From DASRWI01 sp035654655 (lineage in GTDB: Bacteria > Bacteroidota > Ignavibacteria > Ignavibacteriales > Ignavibacteriaceae), in NCBI GenBank assembly GCA_035654655.1, contig DASRWI010000010.1:220138-284137 (forward strand): DNA of 64,000 bases. Reading direction: 5' to 3'. Below are positions 8,847 to 17,731 of this stretch, piece by piece. Below the pieces are notes generated by a model that saw only the letters and a list, made by a program, of their open reading frames with translations, had not been told where the DNA came from and searched no databases. Positions within the stretch are counted from its first letter, which is position 1. Every line of letters starts with the position of its first letter. Made by a program: the position numbers and the translations under genes.

Positions 8847-9044
8847 TTTACTTCTTTCAATTTTTTCAAAATTGAATATAAGAGCTGCATAATATTTCAA
8901 TAATCGGATATCTCACACAATAAATAAGGTAAAATACTTTTTTAATTGTTTTTATTTAGTTTTAAATATATATTTGCCTCAATAAATTTGGATAACAGGA
9001 ATTGATATTTAACATTGTAAAAGTGCAAATAATTAAGTTTTAGG

Positions 9045-9074
9045 ATAGCCGCTCCCAGGAGTGGCTATTTTTTT
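9045..9074 (+). terminator. Terminator-like hairpin 22 bases before carA (possible attenuator)
   Basis: ATAGCCGCTCC and GGAGTGGCTAT (9045-9055 and 9058-9068) pair with one G-U in an 11-bp stem, and a run of seven T starts at the end of the stem. This is a good intrinsic terminator. The only upstream gene is on the other strand, so the natural reading is premature termination in the carAB leader. Attenuation by pyrimidine or arginine status is plausible but not shown; I could not identify a convincing antiterminator in 8850-9044. Confidence 0.65.
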
Positions 9075-9096
9075 ATGTACCTATGGTAAGAGGAAT

Positions 9097-10176
9097 ATGA
9101 GAAAAAAAGCAAAGTTGATTTTAGAAGATGGTCTTGAAGTTACCGGAAAATCTTTCGGTGCACTTCATAATACAAATGGTGAAGTTGTTTTTAATACCGG
9201 TATGGTTGGTTATCCTGAGACTATGACGGACCCCAGTTACCGTGGTCAAATCCTTGTTTGTACATATCCACTCATTGGCAATTATGGTATTCCTGCTGAA
9301 GTAAATGAGAATGAACTCTCTAATTATTTTGAATCTGATGCAATCCATATTAGAGGTTTAATTGTTTCAGAATACTCTGAAGAATATTCTCACTGGAGCG
9401 GTGATATTTCTCTTGAAGAATGGATGAAGCAAAAAAATATTCCTGGAATTACCGGAGTTGATACCAGAATGCTCACTCGAAAGCTTCGAGAGAATGGTAC
9501 TATGAAGGGAAAGATTGTCATAGAAGACGATAATTCTAAAATAGACTTTGAAGATCCCAATGCAAAAGATTTAGTTGGTGAAGTCTCACCTAAGGAAGTT
9601 AAATATTACAATAAAGGTCCTAAGAAAGTTATACTTGTAGATTGTGGTTCAAAGAATAACATAGTTCGAGCTTTTCTTAACAGAGATATAACTGTAATTC
9701 GAGTTCCTTATGATTTTGATTTTACTACTCTTGATGGTAATGGAATATTGATTTCCAACGGTCCAGGTGACCCTAAAATGTGCACTAAAACTATTGAGCA
9801 TACACGCAAAGCAATGCAATTGAATAAACCAATTTTAGGAATCTGCTTAGGCTCTCAAATTCTTGCTCTTGCTGCAGGTGCAAATACTTACAAGCTTAAA
9901 TATGGACATCGTGGACTCAACCAGCCTTGCAATGAAACAGGTACAAAACGCTGTTACATAACTTCTCAAAACCATGGATACGCAATTGATTCTTTGACTC
10001 TACCTGAAGATTGGCGTGAGTGGTTTGTAAATGATAATGATGGAACCAATGAAGGAATAATTCATATATCCAAACCATTCTTCGGAGCTCAATTTCATCC
10101 TGAGGCATCACCTGGTCCGGATGATAGCGAGTTTATTTTCGATATGTTTGTTAGAGCTTTACAGGAGGGTAAATAA
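9097..10176 (+). CDS. carA: Carbamoyl-phosphate synthase small (glutaminase) subunit
   Basis: Starts at the ATG at 9097 (MRKKAKLILEDGLEVTGKSFG), which has a ribosome site AAGAGG just upstream; an in-frame GTG at 9061 falls inside the hairpin stem. The 359-residue protein hydrolyses glutamine and channels ammonia to CarB for carbamoyl phosphate, used in pyrimidine and arginine synthesis. It has the N-terminal CPSase small domain (NTGMVGYPETMTDPSY) and a class I glutamine amidotransferase domain with catalytic C250 (GICLGSQ), H334 and E336 (FHPEA). The usual GHQ after the nucleophile is GSQ here. The stop overlaps the carB start by one base (TAATG), so the pair is translationally coupled. Confidence 0.96.
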   Translation: MRKKAKLILEDGLEVTGKSFGALHNTNGEVVFNTGMVGYPETMTDPSYRGQILVCTYPLIGNYGIPAEVNENELSNYFESDAIHIRGLIVSEYSEEYSHWSGDISLEEWMKQKNIPGITGVDTRMLTRKLRENGTMKGKIVIEDDNSKIDFEDPNAKDLVGEVSPKEVKYYNKGPKKVILVDCGSKNNIVRAFLNRDITVIRVPYDFDFTTLDGNGILISNGPGDPKMCTKTIEHTRKAMQLNKPILGICLGSQILALAAGANTYKLKYGHRGLNQPCNETGTKRCYITSQNHGYAIDSLTLPEDWREWFVNDNDGTNEGIIHISKPFFGAQFHPEASPGPDDSEFIFDMFVRALQEGK

Positions 10177-13100
10177 TGATTAAAAAAGGCAAACCTAAAA
10201 AAGTACTTATCCTTGGTTCCGGGGCTTTACAAATTGGCCAAGCAGGCGAATTTGATTACTCAGGCAGCCAGGCAATTAAAGCTCTTAAGGAAGATGGAAT
10301 TTCTACAGTACTTATAAATCCTAACATTGCCACTATACAAACATCAGAAAATTTTGCTGACAAAGTTTACTTTCTTCCTATTAAAGTTGAGTACGTTGAA
10401 CAAATAATTATTAAGGAAAAACCTGATAGTATCCTCCTCCAATTTGGGGGTCAAACAGCTTTAAATATTGGTGTTGAATTATTTGATAAACAAATACTTA
10501 ACAAGTATGATATAAAGGTACTTGGAACATCTGTAGAAACCATAAAAGATACCGAAGATAGATTACTTTTTAGTGATAGAGTTAATGAAGTCGGACTCAA
10601 AATTGCGCATAGTAAAACAGCTCATAATGTAGACGAAGCATTAAAAGTTGCTGCAGAAATAAACTACCCTGTAATGGTTCGTATAGCTTATGCTCTTGGC
10701 GGACTAGGTTCAGGAATCGTTAACAATGAGGAAGAGTTAAGAGAAAAAGCTAGCCGGGCTTTCTCATTTACTAATCAGATTTTAATTGAGGAATCCCTCT
10801 ATGGCTGGAAAGAAGTTGAATATGAAATTGTAAGAGATAAATATGATAATTGCATAACCATCTGCTCTATGGAAAACCTTGATCCAATGGGAATTCACAC
10901 TGGTGATAGTATAGTTGTCGCTCCTGTTCAGACTCTCTCAGCCAGAGAAAATTTTAAACTTCGTTCTGTAGGTATTAAGCTTATCAGACATTTGGGAATT
11001 ATCGGTGAGTGCAACATTCAGTATGCCCTTAATCCTGCAAATGGAGATTATAGAATCATCGAAGTAAATGCACGCTTAAGCCGCTCCTCTGCCCTTGCAT
11101 CAAAGGCAACAGGATATCCGCTTGCATTTATTGCAACTAAACTTGCTTTAGGCTATGCATTAAATGAAATTGAAAATATAATTACAAAAGAAACCTCTGC
11201 CTGCTTTGAACCTGCACTTGATTACATAGCTTTAAAATTCCCAAGATGGGATTTACAAAAATTTAGAAAGGTAAGTACTGTCCTCGGCAGTGAAATGAAA
11301 TCAGTTGGTGAAGTAATGTCCTTGGGTAGAAACTTCGAAGAAGTGCTTCAAAAAGCAATACGTATGTTAGATATAGGAATGATTGGACTTACCGGCAACA
11401 AAATTGATTTTACAGACCTTGAAAAAGAAATTCAAGTGCCAACTGACAGAAGAATTTTTGCAATAGCAAAAGCTTTTGAATGCGGTTACTCAGTTGAAAA
11501 AGTTCACGAGCTTTCAAAGATAACTCCCTGGTTCCTTTATAAAATTAAACATATAATAGAAACTCAAAAGCAAATTAATAAAGAATCAATTAAGGATACT
11601 GAATTCTTATTGGCTGTAAAGAAGAATGGATTTAGTGATAAGCAAATTGCTTTATTTACTAGTTCAACTGAAACTGAAATTAGAGAATTACGAAAGAAAA
11701 ATAAAGTCCTCCCTGTTGTAAAGCAGATTGATACAATGGCAGCAGAGTTCCCTGCAAAGACAAATTATCTCTACTTCACTTATCATGGTGAAGAAAATGA
11801 TGTTCAAATCGGAGATAAGAATCAAGTTGTGGTTTTAGGCAGCGGTGCATATAGAATAGGTTCATCTGTTGAATTTGACTGGTGCTGTGTTAATGCTGTA
11901 CTTAGTCTTAATAAAATGAACTACAATACCATAATGATTAATTGTAATCCTGAAACAGTAAGTACAGACTACGACATCTGCGATAAGCTTTACTTTGAAG
12001 AACTTACTATGGAGCGTGTTCAAGATATTTGCGACTTCGAAAATCCTGATGGAGTAATTGTATCAATGGGTGGACAAGTTCCGAACAATCTTGCAATGAA
12101 ACTTCACAATGCAGGAATAAAAATATTCGGTACCTCTCCCCTTCAAATTGATAATGCGGAGAACAGACATAAGTTCTCTAACATATTAGATGGGTTAGAA
12201 ATAGACCAGCCTGTATGGAAAGAACTTACAAGTCTTGATGAAGCTAAAAAGTTTTCCAATAAAGTTAGTTATCCTGTTCTAATCAGACCAAGCTATGTAC
12301 TCAGTGGTGCTGCTATGAGCATTGTTCTTTCCGAAGATGAACTTGAAGAATACTTAAAGAAAGCTACAGACTTAAACAAAGAGCATCCTGTTGTTATAAG
12401 CAAATTCATAACGGATGCAAGAGAAATTGAAGTTGATGCAGTTGCAGAAAATGGAAGCTTATTTTGTTATGCAATATCTGAGCACGTTGAAAACGCTGGT
12501 GTGCATTCGGGTGATGCTACAATAGTTCTTCCCCCGCAGCGTACATACCTTGAAACAATGCGTCGCGTAAAGATGATTACAAAAGAAATTGCTGCAGCTT
12601 TGGAGATTACAGGTCCATTCAATATGCAGTTCATAGCAAAAGATAATGAAGTAAAAGTAATTGAATGTAACTTAAGAGCATCAAGAAGTTTTCCATTTGT
12701 ATCTAAGACATTGAAGATAAACTTCATTGACATAGCTACTCGTTTAATGATGGGAGAAAGAGTCACAAAAATAGATAAATCCTCATTCGACCTTGATTAT
12801 GTAGGAGTTAAAGCATCTCAATTTTCATTCACACGATTAAAAGGTTCAGACCCTGTACTTGGAGTGGAAATGTCTTCAACAGGAGAAGTAGCTTGTCTTG
12901 GAGATGATTTCAACGAAGCATTTTTGAAAAGCTGCATCTCAACAGGATTCAAAGTTCCCAAAAAAGGAGTAATGCTGTCAACAGGTACAACATTGCATAA
13001 AGCAGAATTCATAGAAGAATTAAAAATGCTCAACAAGATGGGATTAACATTCTACGGAACAAAAGGAACAGCAGATTTCTACAAAAAGATGGCAGATATA

Positions 13101-13361
13101 AATGTAGAAGTGTTATGGAGACCATTTGATAACAAGGAACCATCAATACTCACCTACTTATCAGAAGGCAAAATAGACTTAGTAATAAACATTCCTAAGA
13201 CAGCAGAAAAAACAGAACTCGATAGTGATTACATCATCCGCAGAAAAGCAGTAGATATGAATGTTCCATTGATAACAAACATTCAATTTGCAAAGCGGTT
13301 TGTAAAAGCACTAAGCCAAGGAAACAAACCCCCAATCAAAAGCTGGGATGAGTATCAGTAA
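10176..13361 (+). CDS. carB: Carbamoyl-phosphate synthase large subunit
   Basis: Full-length 1061-residue synthetase (family about 1070). It makes carbamoyl phosphate from bicarbonate, ammonia and two ATP. The two homologous halves are both visible, each with an ATP-grasp domain: KVLILGSGALQIGQAGEFDYSG near the start and its copy VVVLGSGAYRIGSSVEFDW near residue 550. The catalytic loops EVNARLSRSSALASKATGYP and ECNLRASRSFPFVSKTL are present. The C-terminal MGS-like allosteric domain (about 930-1061) includes LSTGTTLHKAEFIEELKML. The ATG overlaps the carA stop by one base. Nothing looks degenerate. Confidence 0.97.
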   Translation: MIKKGKPKKVLILGSGALQIGQAGEFDYSGSQAIKALKEDGISTVLINPNIATIQTSENFADKVYFLPIKVEYVEQIIIKEKPDSILLQFGGQTALNIGVELFDKQILNKYDIKVLGTSVETIKDTEDRLLFSDRVNEVGLKIAHSKTAHNVDEALKVAAEINYPVMVRIAYALGGLGSGIVNNEEELREKASRAFSFTNQILIEESLYGWKEVEYEIVRDKYDNCITICSMENLDPMGIHTGDSIVVAPVQTLSARENFKLRSVGIKLIRHLGIIGECNIQYALNPANGDYRIIEVNARLSRSSALASKATGYPLAFIATKLALGYALNEIENIITKETSACFEPALDYIALKFPRWDLQKFRKVSTVLGSEMKSVGEVMSLGRNFEEVLQKAIRMLDIGMIGLTGNKIDFTDLEKEIQVPTDRRIFAIAKAFECGYSVEKVHELSKITPWFLYKIKHIIETQKQINKESIKDTEFLLAVKKNGFSDKQIALFTSSTETEIRELRKKNKVLPVVKQIDTMAAEFPAKTNYLYFTYHGEENDVQIGDKNQVVVLGSGAYRIGSSVEFDWCCVNAVLSLNKMNYNTIMINCNPETVSTDYDICDKLYFEELTMERVQDICDFENPDGVIVSMGGQVPNNLAMKLHNAGIKIFGTSPLQIDNAENRHKFSNILDGLEIDQPVWKELTSLDEAKKFSNKVSYPVLIRPSYVLSGAAMSIVLSEDELEEYLKKATDLNKEHPVVISKFITDAREIEVDAVAENGSLFCYAISEHVENAGVHSGDATIVLPPQRTYLETMRRVKMITKEIAAALEITGPFNMQFIAKDNEVKVIECNLRASRSFPFVSKTLKINFIDIATRLMMGERVTKIDKSSFDLDYVGVKASQFSFTRLKGSDPVLGVEMSSTGEVACLGDDFNEAFLKSCISTGFKVPKKGVMLSTGTTLHKAEFIEELKMLNKMGLTFYGTKGTADFYKKMADINVEVLWRPFDNKEPSILTYLSEGKIDLVINIPKTAEKTELDSDYIIRRKAVDMNVPLITNIQFAKRFVKALSQGNKPPIKSWDEYQ

Positions 13362-13401
13362 CTCTCAGCCAACGGAATGAATGTTTTATTGTAAGCCTTT
13401 T

Positions 13402-13449
13402 AAAAAAAATCTGCTGCATCCATCTACATTTCATAAATGGATGAGCAGA
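13402..13449 (-). terminator. Terminator for the ric-norB transcript
   Basis: TCTGCT-g-CATCCAT (13410-13423) pairs with ATGGATG-AGCAGA (13437-13449) as a 13-bp stem with a single bulged base. Read on the minus strand it is followed by eight T residues (13402-13409 are A on the plus strand). It lies in the convergent gap between carB and norB. Confidence 0.85.
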
Positions 13450-13481
13450 ATTTACATTGAGCTAACTACAACAAAAAAAAT

Positions 13482-15806
13482 TTATTTTCTTTCTTCTAAT
13501 TCTTCTTCAGCTAAGTTTTCCTTTGTAGTTGTACTTGGGAATTCCTGACCAACGATATCAGCTTCTCTAAGAACTGAATGTCCGGTTTTTAATCCAAGAA
13601 TAAACCATCCCAGTGAGAGAATACCTGCGGCAAAGATAGTGTCACCAATTACTCTTAACCACCTTAAAGTATAGATAAGAGGAGTGTTGTTAAATTCATA
13701 TGAACGTGCATACCACATTCCGTGTTCAACACTTGCCCAGGTTTGTAACAATCCTACCGGAAGAATACTTATAAATATCATTAAAGCTAAACCAATGTTA
13801 ATTGCCCAGAAAGCAAATTTAATTGCACCTGTCTTCCAAACATAATTATTGGTTAATCCTTTTAAGCAGAATAACATTAATCCTATTCCGAGCATTCCAT
13901 ATACACCAAACAAAGCTGCATGTCCGTGGACGGGAGTTGTTTCTAATCCTTGCATATAGTATAAAGCTATAGGTGGATTTATTAAGAAGCCGAATAAGCC
14001 TGCTCCTACTAAATTCCAGAAAGCTACTGCTACGAAGAAATAAATTGGCCACTTATATGCACTAACCCACTTTTTGGCACGGCTTAATGTTAAGTTCTCA
14101 TATCCTTCAAATCCTATGAGCACCAATGGAACAACTTCCATTGCACTGAATGTTGCACCTAAAGCCATTATGGCTGTTGGTGTTCCTGAAAAATATAGGT
14201 GATGGAATGTTCCTAATATTCCTCCGGATAAGAAAATCACAGTTGAAAATAAAACTGCTGCTGTTGCTGAGGCAACTCTTAACAATCCCATTCTAGTGAA
14301 CAGGAATGCTATGACTACGGTAGCAAAAACTTCAAAGAAACCTTCTACCCAGAGATGAACAACCCACCATCTCCAATATTCAGCAATAGCTAAGTTAGTT
14401 TGTCTTCCCCACATCAAACCTGCTGCGTAGAATGCTGCAATGGCTGTACTTGCAATTAAAAACAATGCTAGCAGATGTCTGTTTTCATCTCTCTTCTTAA
14501 ATGCAGGCCACATTGCACGTGCCATTAAACCTAGCCAAAGCACTAAACCAATAAATAAAAATATCTGCCAAAATCTGCCTAAGTCAACGTATTCATATCC
14601 TTGATGACCAAACCAGAAGTTAGCATCATAACCTAATCTCTGCTGAACACCAAACCATTGACCTGCCATTGAACCAGCAACAATAATCAGCAAACATACA
14701 AATAAAAAGTTTACACCTGCTCTTTGAAATTTTGGTTCATGTCCTGATACTGCGGGAGCAATAAATAATCCTGTTGCTAACCAGGCAGTTGCAATCCAAA
14801 ATATTCCAAGCTGAGTATGCCAGGTTCTTGTTACTTGATAAGGCAGCCATTTTTGAATTGGTATACCATAGAAGCCGCCCCCTTCAACTCCATAGTGAGC
14901 AGTAACTGCGCCTAATAGTACCTGAACAACAATCAATATTGCAACTATCCAAAAATATTTTAATGTTGCTTTCATTGAAGGAGTAGCTTTAACAGCTAAT
15001 AAAGGATCCCAATCAGGTAGTTCGTGGAGTTCTTCTTTTCTTTTTTTGCTGGCTGCATAATACCAGGCTAAAGCACCAATACCTGCAAGTAAAAGAACAA
15101 AACTTATAACTGACCATACTACAACTTGCCCTGAAGGTTTATTACCTATAAGGTCTTCACCTGGCCAATTGTTTGTGTAAGTAATATCTTGCCCTGGTCT
15201 TTGAGTTTCGCAAGCCCAGGAGGCCCACATAAAGAAAGCATTCATCTTTCTTTGACGTTCAGGATCCTTAATGGTATTCTTTGCAATTGCATAACCTTCA
15301 CGATACTGGTCTGCTTTTGGATCATCACCAAATAATGATGCATAATATTTACTATTATCATCAAATGCCTGAGCTCTGACATCTGAAACAGTAATTGTAT
15401 TTGATTCTGCACTATAAGTATTTTTTCTAATTTCGTCTTGTAGTTTTCTCTGTAGATATGCCTGGTCTTCAGGATTTAATTGGTTATAATCTTTTCCCTT
15501 CTCAGAACGTGCCCAGGAATTTAATATAAATGTAGCTTCTTTATGAATGTAATCTGCAGTCCAATCAGGAGCTAAATATGAACCGTGCCCCCAAACTGTA
15601 CCTATCTCGTGTCCTCCAATAGATTGCCAAACATTTTGACCATCTTTAATGTCCTGACCTGTAAATAAAACTTTACCGCTTTCAGTAACTACTTTGTCAG
15701 GAATGGGAGGTTTTTCCCTATAGATTTCATAACCGTAATAACCAAGAACCAGAAAGGATAGAACAACAACGAGTCCAAATCCAATCCAGAGTTTTTTATA
15801 ATTCAT
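13482..15806 (-). CDS. norB: Quinol-dependent nitric oxide reductase (qNor)
   Basis: The 774-residue integral membrane protein belongs to the single-subunit qNor family, which reduces two NO to N2O with quinol electrons. The long N-terminal periplasmic extension (about residues 30-225, with GQNVWQSIGGHEIGTVWGHG) is the cytochrome-c-like domain of qNor without a CxxCH heme site. The heme-copper-like core follows: H330 (TWHTQLG), H484 and E488 (HLWVEG) and H535/H536 (FHH) for the non-heme iron, and H627/H629 (HGH) for the hemes. About 14 hydrophobic segments are visible. It lies 114 bases downstream of ric on the same strand, so the two probably form a nitrosative-stress operon. The role could be detoxification or a step of partial denitrification; no other denitrification gene is in the window. 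Confidence 0.95.
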   Translation of the reverse strand: MNYKKLWIGFGLVVVLSFLVLGYYGYEIYREKPPIPDKVVTESGKVLFTGQDIKDGQNVWQSIGGHEIGTVWGHGSYLAPDWTADYIHKEATFILNSWARSEKGKDYNQLNPEDQAYLQRKLQDEIRKNTYSAESNTITVSDVRAQAFDDNSKYYASLFGDDPKADQYREGYAIAKNTIKDPERQRKMNAFFMWASWACETQRPGQDITYTNNWPGEDLIGNKPSGQVVVWSVISFVLLLAGIGALAWYYAASKKRKEELHELPDWDPLLAVKATPSMKATLKYFWIVAILIVVQVLLGAVTAHYGVEGGGFYGIPIQKWLPYQVTRTWHTQLGIFWIATAWLATGLFIAPAVSGHEPKFQRAGVNFLFVCLLIIVAGSMAGQWFGVQQRLGYDANFWFGHQGYEYVDLGRFWQIFLFIGLVLWLGLMARAMWPAFKKRDENRHLLALFLIASTAIAAFYAAGLMWGRQTNLAIAEYWRWWVVHLWVEGFFEVFATVVIAFLFTRMGLLRVASATAAVLFSTVIFLSGGILGTFHHLYFSGTPTAIMALGATFSAMEVVPLVLIGFEGYENLTLSRAKKWVSAYKWPIYFFVAVAFWNLVGAGLFGFLINPPIALYYMQGLETTPVHGHAALFGVYGMLGIGLMLFCLKGLTNNYVWKTGAIKFAFWAINIGLALMIFISILPVGLLQTWASVEHGMWYARSYEFNNTPLIYTLRWLRVIGDTIFAAGILSLGWFILGLKTGHSVLREADIVGQEFPSTTTKENLAEEELEERK

Positions 15807-15920
15807 AATGTCTCTCTCCTACTTCGAATTAATTTTTTTAAATTAGGTTTTTTTTAATTACTAAGCTTGACATTAATCATACTTATCGCTGTAGTCATCA
15901 TCAATCTAAAACATTAAATC

Positions 15921-16655
15921 TTACATTAAATCTTTTTCTAATTGAATAGCCTTTGGAAATAAAATTCCATTCTCTAAGAAAATATGTTTGTGAAGGTCTA
16001 ATTCAAAAGCTTCCAATTCTTTATAAGTAACAGCATAAGTACCGCAAGCATCTTCGGGTAAAGTAAAATTATTAGAGATAGTTCTGATTTGCTCAAGTAT
16101 ATTACCGGCACCCTGGTGTTCATATTCCATTACCTCAATGGGTCTTGATACTGAAAAACCATTTACCTTTTCATTATTCTTTTTCATCTGAACTAATTTT
16201 GCAATTGCCGGAAATAATATTTTTTCTTCCTTCTGCATATGACTTGTTAACTCATTTGCAATGTCACCAAATAAAGATCTCAACTGAGCTAATTCAGGAT
16301 GTCTTCCTCCGTGAACATTAACAAGTTTATTCAAATGTGCATAAATCTCCGGTATTGAATTCGCCACATATCTATGATGTGTATTAACAATATAGCTTGC
16401 AAGAAAATCAAGTTCCCATTGGTCATAATTCTCATTATAGCCTACTGAATTATTATCCAACAGGGGTGATAATTCACCTTCCAAAGCATTTATATCTATT
16501 CCTTTTTCACTGCAGGCATTACCCAACGGTCTATTACCTTTGCAACAAAAATCTATACCATATTTCTCAAAAACTGAAGCTACTCTAAAGTTTACTGCTA
16601 CTATGTCCTTAATTAAAGCATCAGATAAACCATTTTGCACTGTTTGATTATTCAT
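15921..16655 (-). CDS. ric: Iron-sulfur cluster repair di-iron protein (RIC family)
   Basis: The 244-residue protein has the architecture of ScdA/YtfE/RIC proteins, which repair iron-sulfur clusters damaged by nitric oxide or peroxide. The N-terminal ScdA_N (DUF542) domain spans about residues 10-60, with FEKYGIDFCCKGNRPL including C37-C38. The rest is a hemerythrin-like bundle with iron ligands in NTHHRYV, SHMQKEEKILFPA, EYEHQGA and LHKHIFLENGILFPKA. The start ATG has a good ribosome site (AGGAG). Directly upstream is a perfect inverted repeat that could be an operator. Pairing with norB supports a shared response to nitric oxide. Confidence 0.93.
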   Translation of the reverse strand: MNNQTVQNGLSDALIKDIVAVNFRVASVFEKYGIDFCCKGNRPLGNACSEKGIDINALEGELSPLLDNNSVGYNENYDQWELDFLASYIVNTHHRYVANSIPEIYAHLNKLVNVHGGRHPELAQLRSLFGDIANELTSHMQKEEKILFPAIAKLVQMKKNNEKVNGFSVSRPIEVMEYEHQGAGNILEQIRTISNNFTLPEDACGTYAVTYKELEAFELDLHKHIFLENGILFPKAIQLEKDLM

Positions 16656-16672
16656 TATAACTCCTATTAATA

Positions 16673-16694
16673 AATCAGACTTTTTTGTCTGATT
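16673..16694 (-). promoter_or_regulatory. Perfect inverted repeat upstream of ric (candidate operator)
   Basis: AATCAGAC (16673-16680) and GTCTGATT (16687-16694) are exact inverted complements separated by six T. The element lies 17 bases before the ric start codon, next to the ribosome site, where a repressor could block transcription. It is not a terminator for the neighbouring pirin gene, which lies upstream on the same strand, because no T run follows on the minus strand. An NO-responsive regulator is a reasonable guess from the genes controlled; no regulator gene is adjacent. Confidence 0.6.
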
Positions 16695-16746
16695 AAAATA
16701 AATAAGTATATAATAAAAAGCAAATATATTCTAATGCCAATGTGTT

Positions 16747-17601
16747 CTATTCATTCCAAGTGCCGAATTTTCCATTTCTATATTCATCATAAGCTTCTTT
16801 AATTTCCTCTTCAGAGTTCATAACAAAAGGTCCATGAGCCACTATAGGTTCATTAAGTGGTTTAGCATATCCTAACATTAAAATACTCTCAGATTCAGCT
16901 TCTATTTCAATTTCTTCGGAATTATTTGAAAATTCAGCTAAATGCAATGCTTCGACTATGTTGTTGTTTACATTTAATTTGCCTCTAATTACATAAAAGA
17001 GAATATTATTATCCTTAGGAATATTGAATGTCAATTTACCTTTTGCAGAAAATTTAATTAGGAATAATTGAAGTCCAATTTCAGATTGAAAAGCTCCTTT
17101 CTTATTCATCCAACCCCCTGAAATAACATCAATTACCACACTCTCTTCATCAAGAATTACTTTAGGAATTTCCTCCTTCTGCAAACCTTTATAAAATGGC
17201 TCTGACATTTTTAACTTTGCAGGTAAGTTCACCCACAATTGTAAAATTTCTAGAGGTCCACCTTTGTCCAAGAATTCTCTTGATGAAACTTCTGAGTGTA
17301 TCAACCCCTTCCCTGCTCTCATCCACTGAATCCCACCGGAGTAAATCACGCTCTCATTACCTGAATTATCTTTATGTACAATGTCTCCGTTGATAATAAA
17401 AGTAACCGTTTCAATACCTCTATGTGGGTGAGGACCAAATGGAAGTCCTGAATTATTTTTTGAATAAACTTGCGGTCCATGATGATTTAAAAATAAAAAT
17501 GGGTCAATGTATTCTATATTTCTGGTTGGTAAAGCTCTATACGTAATAAGATCAGCAACAGGCCCATAAACAGCCTTATAATTTTTTTTTATCAGTCTCA
17601 T
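16747..17601 (-). CDS. Pirin family protein
   Basis: The 284-residue bicupin matches pirin. Metal ligands are H58 and H60 (PHPHRGIETVTF), H102 and E104 (IHSEV), almost the spacing of human pirin (56, 58, 101, 103). Some bacterial pirins show quercetin dioxygenase activity and others modulate metabolic enzymes; the role here is unknown. It begins MRLIKKNYKAVYGPVADLI and is full length. It lies upstream of ric on the same strand with a 91-base gap carrying the ric inverted repeat, so it is probably a separate unit. It is divergent from the amylase gene, and the shared upstream region holds a near-perfect palindrome. Confidence 0.9.
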   Translation of the reverse strand: MRLIKKNYKAVYGPVADLITYRALPTRNIEYIDPFLFLNHHGPQVYSKNNSGLPFGPHPHRGIETVTFIINGDIVHKDNSGNESVIYSGGIQWMRAGKGLIHSEVSSREFLDKGGPLEILQLWVNLPAKLKMSEPFYKGLQKEEIPKVILDEESVVIDVISGGWMNKKGAFQSEIGLQLFLIKFSAKGKLTFNIPKDNNILFYVIRGKLNVNNNIVEALHLAEFSNNSEEIEIEAESESILMLGYAKPLNEPIVAHGPFVMNSEEEIKEAYDEYRNGKFGTWNE

Positions 17602-17649
17602 AAAAATCCTTGTTTAATAGTAAAAATTAAAAACAAATGTATAAATAAG

Positions 17650-17670
17650 ATTATGAGATAATCACATAAT
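17650..17670. promoter_or_regulatory. Near-perfect palindrome in the pirin/amylase divergent promoter region
   Basis: ATTATGAGAT and ATCACATAAT flank a single central A; the arms differ from a perfect inverted repeat at one position. It lies about 50 bases before the pirin start and 60 before the amylase start, a sensible place for an operator serving both genes. Such symmetry is typical of dimeric regulators, but the site matches no motif I can name with confidence. Confidence 0.4.
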
Positions 17671-17731
17671 TGTATGTTTATATGTGTTTATCTTTTTAGT
17701 AAGTTTGACCTTAAAAAGAATTAGGAATTCC

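Noticed and set aside
12467..13036. Antisense frames across carB
   Set aside because: Fully inside a conserved gene and without family resemblance.
15807..15920. A second copy of the ric inverted repeat in front of norB
   Set aside because: The 114-base gap has AT-rich partial symmetry but no TCAGAC/GTCTGA arms.
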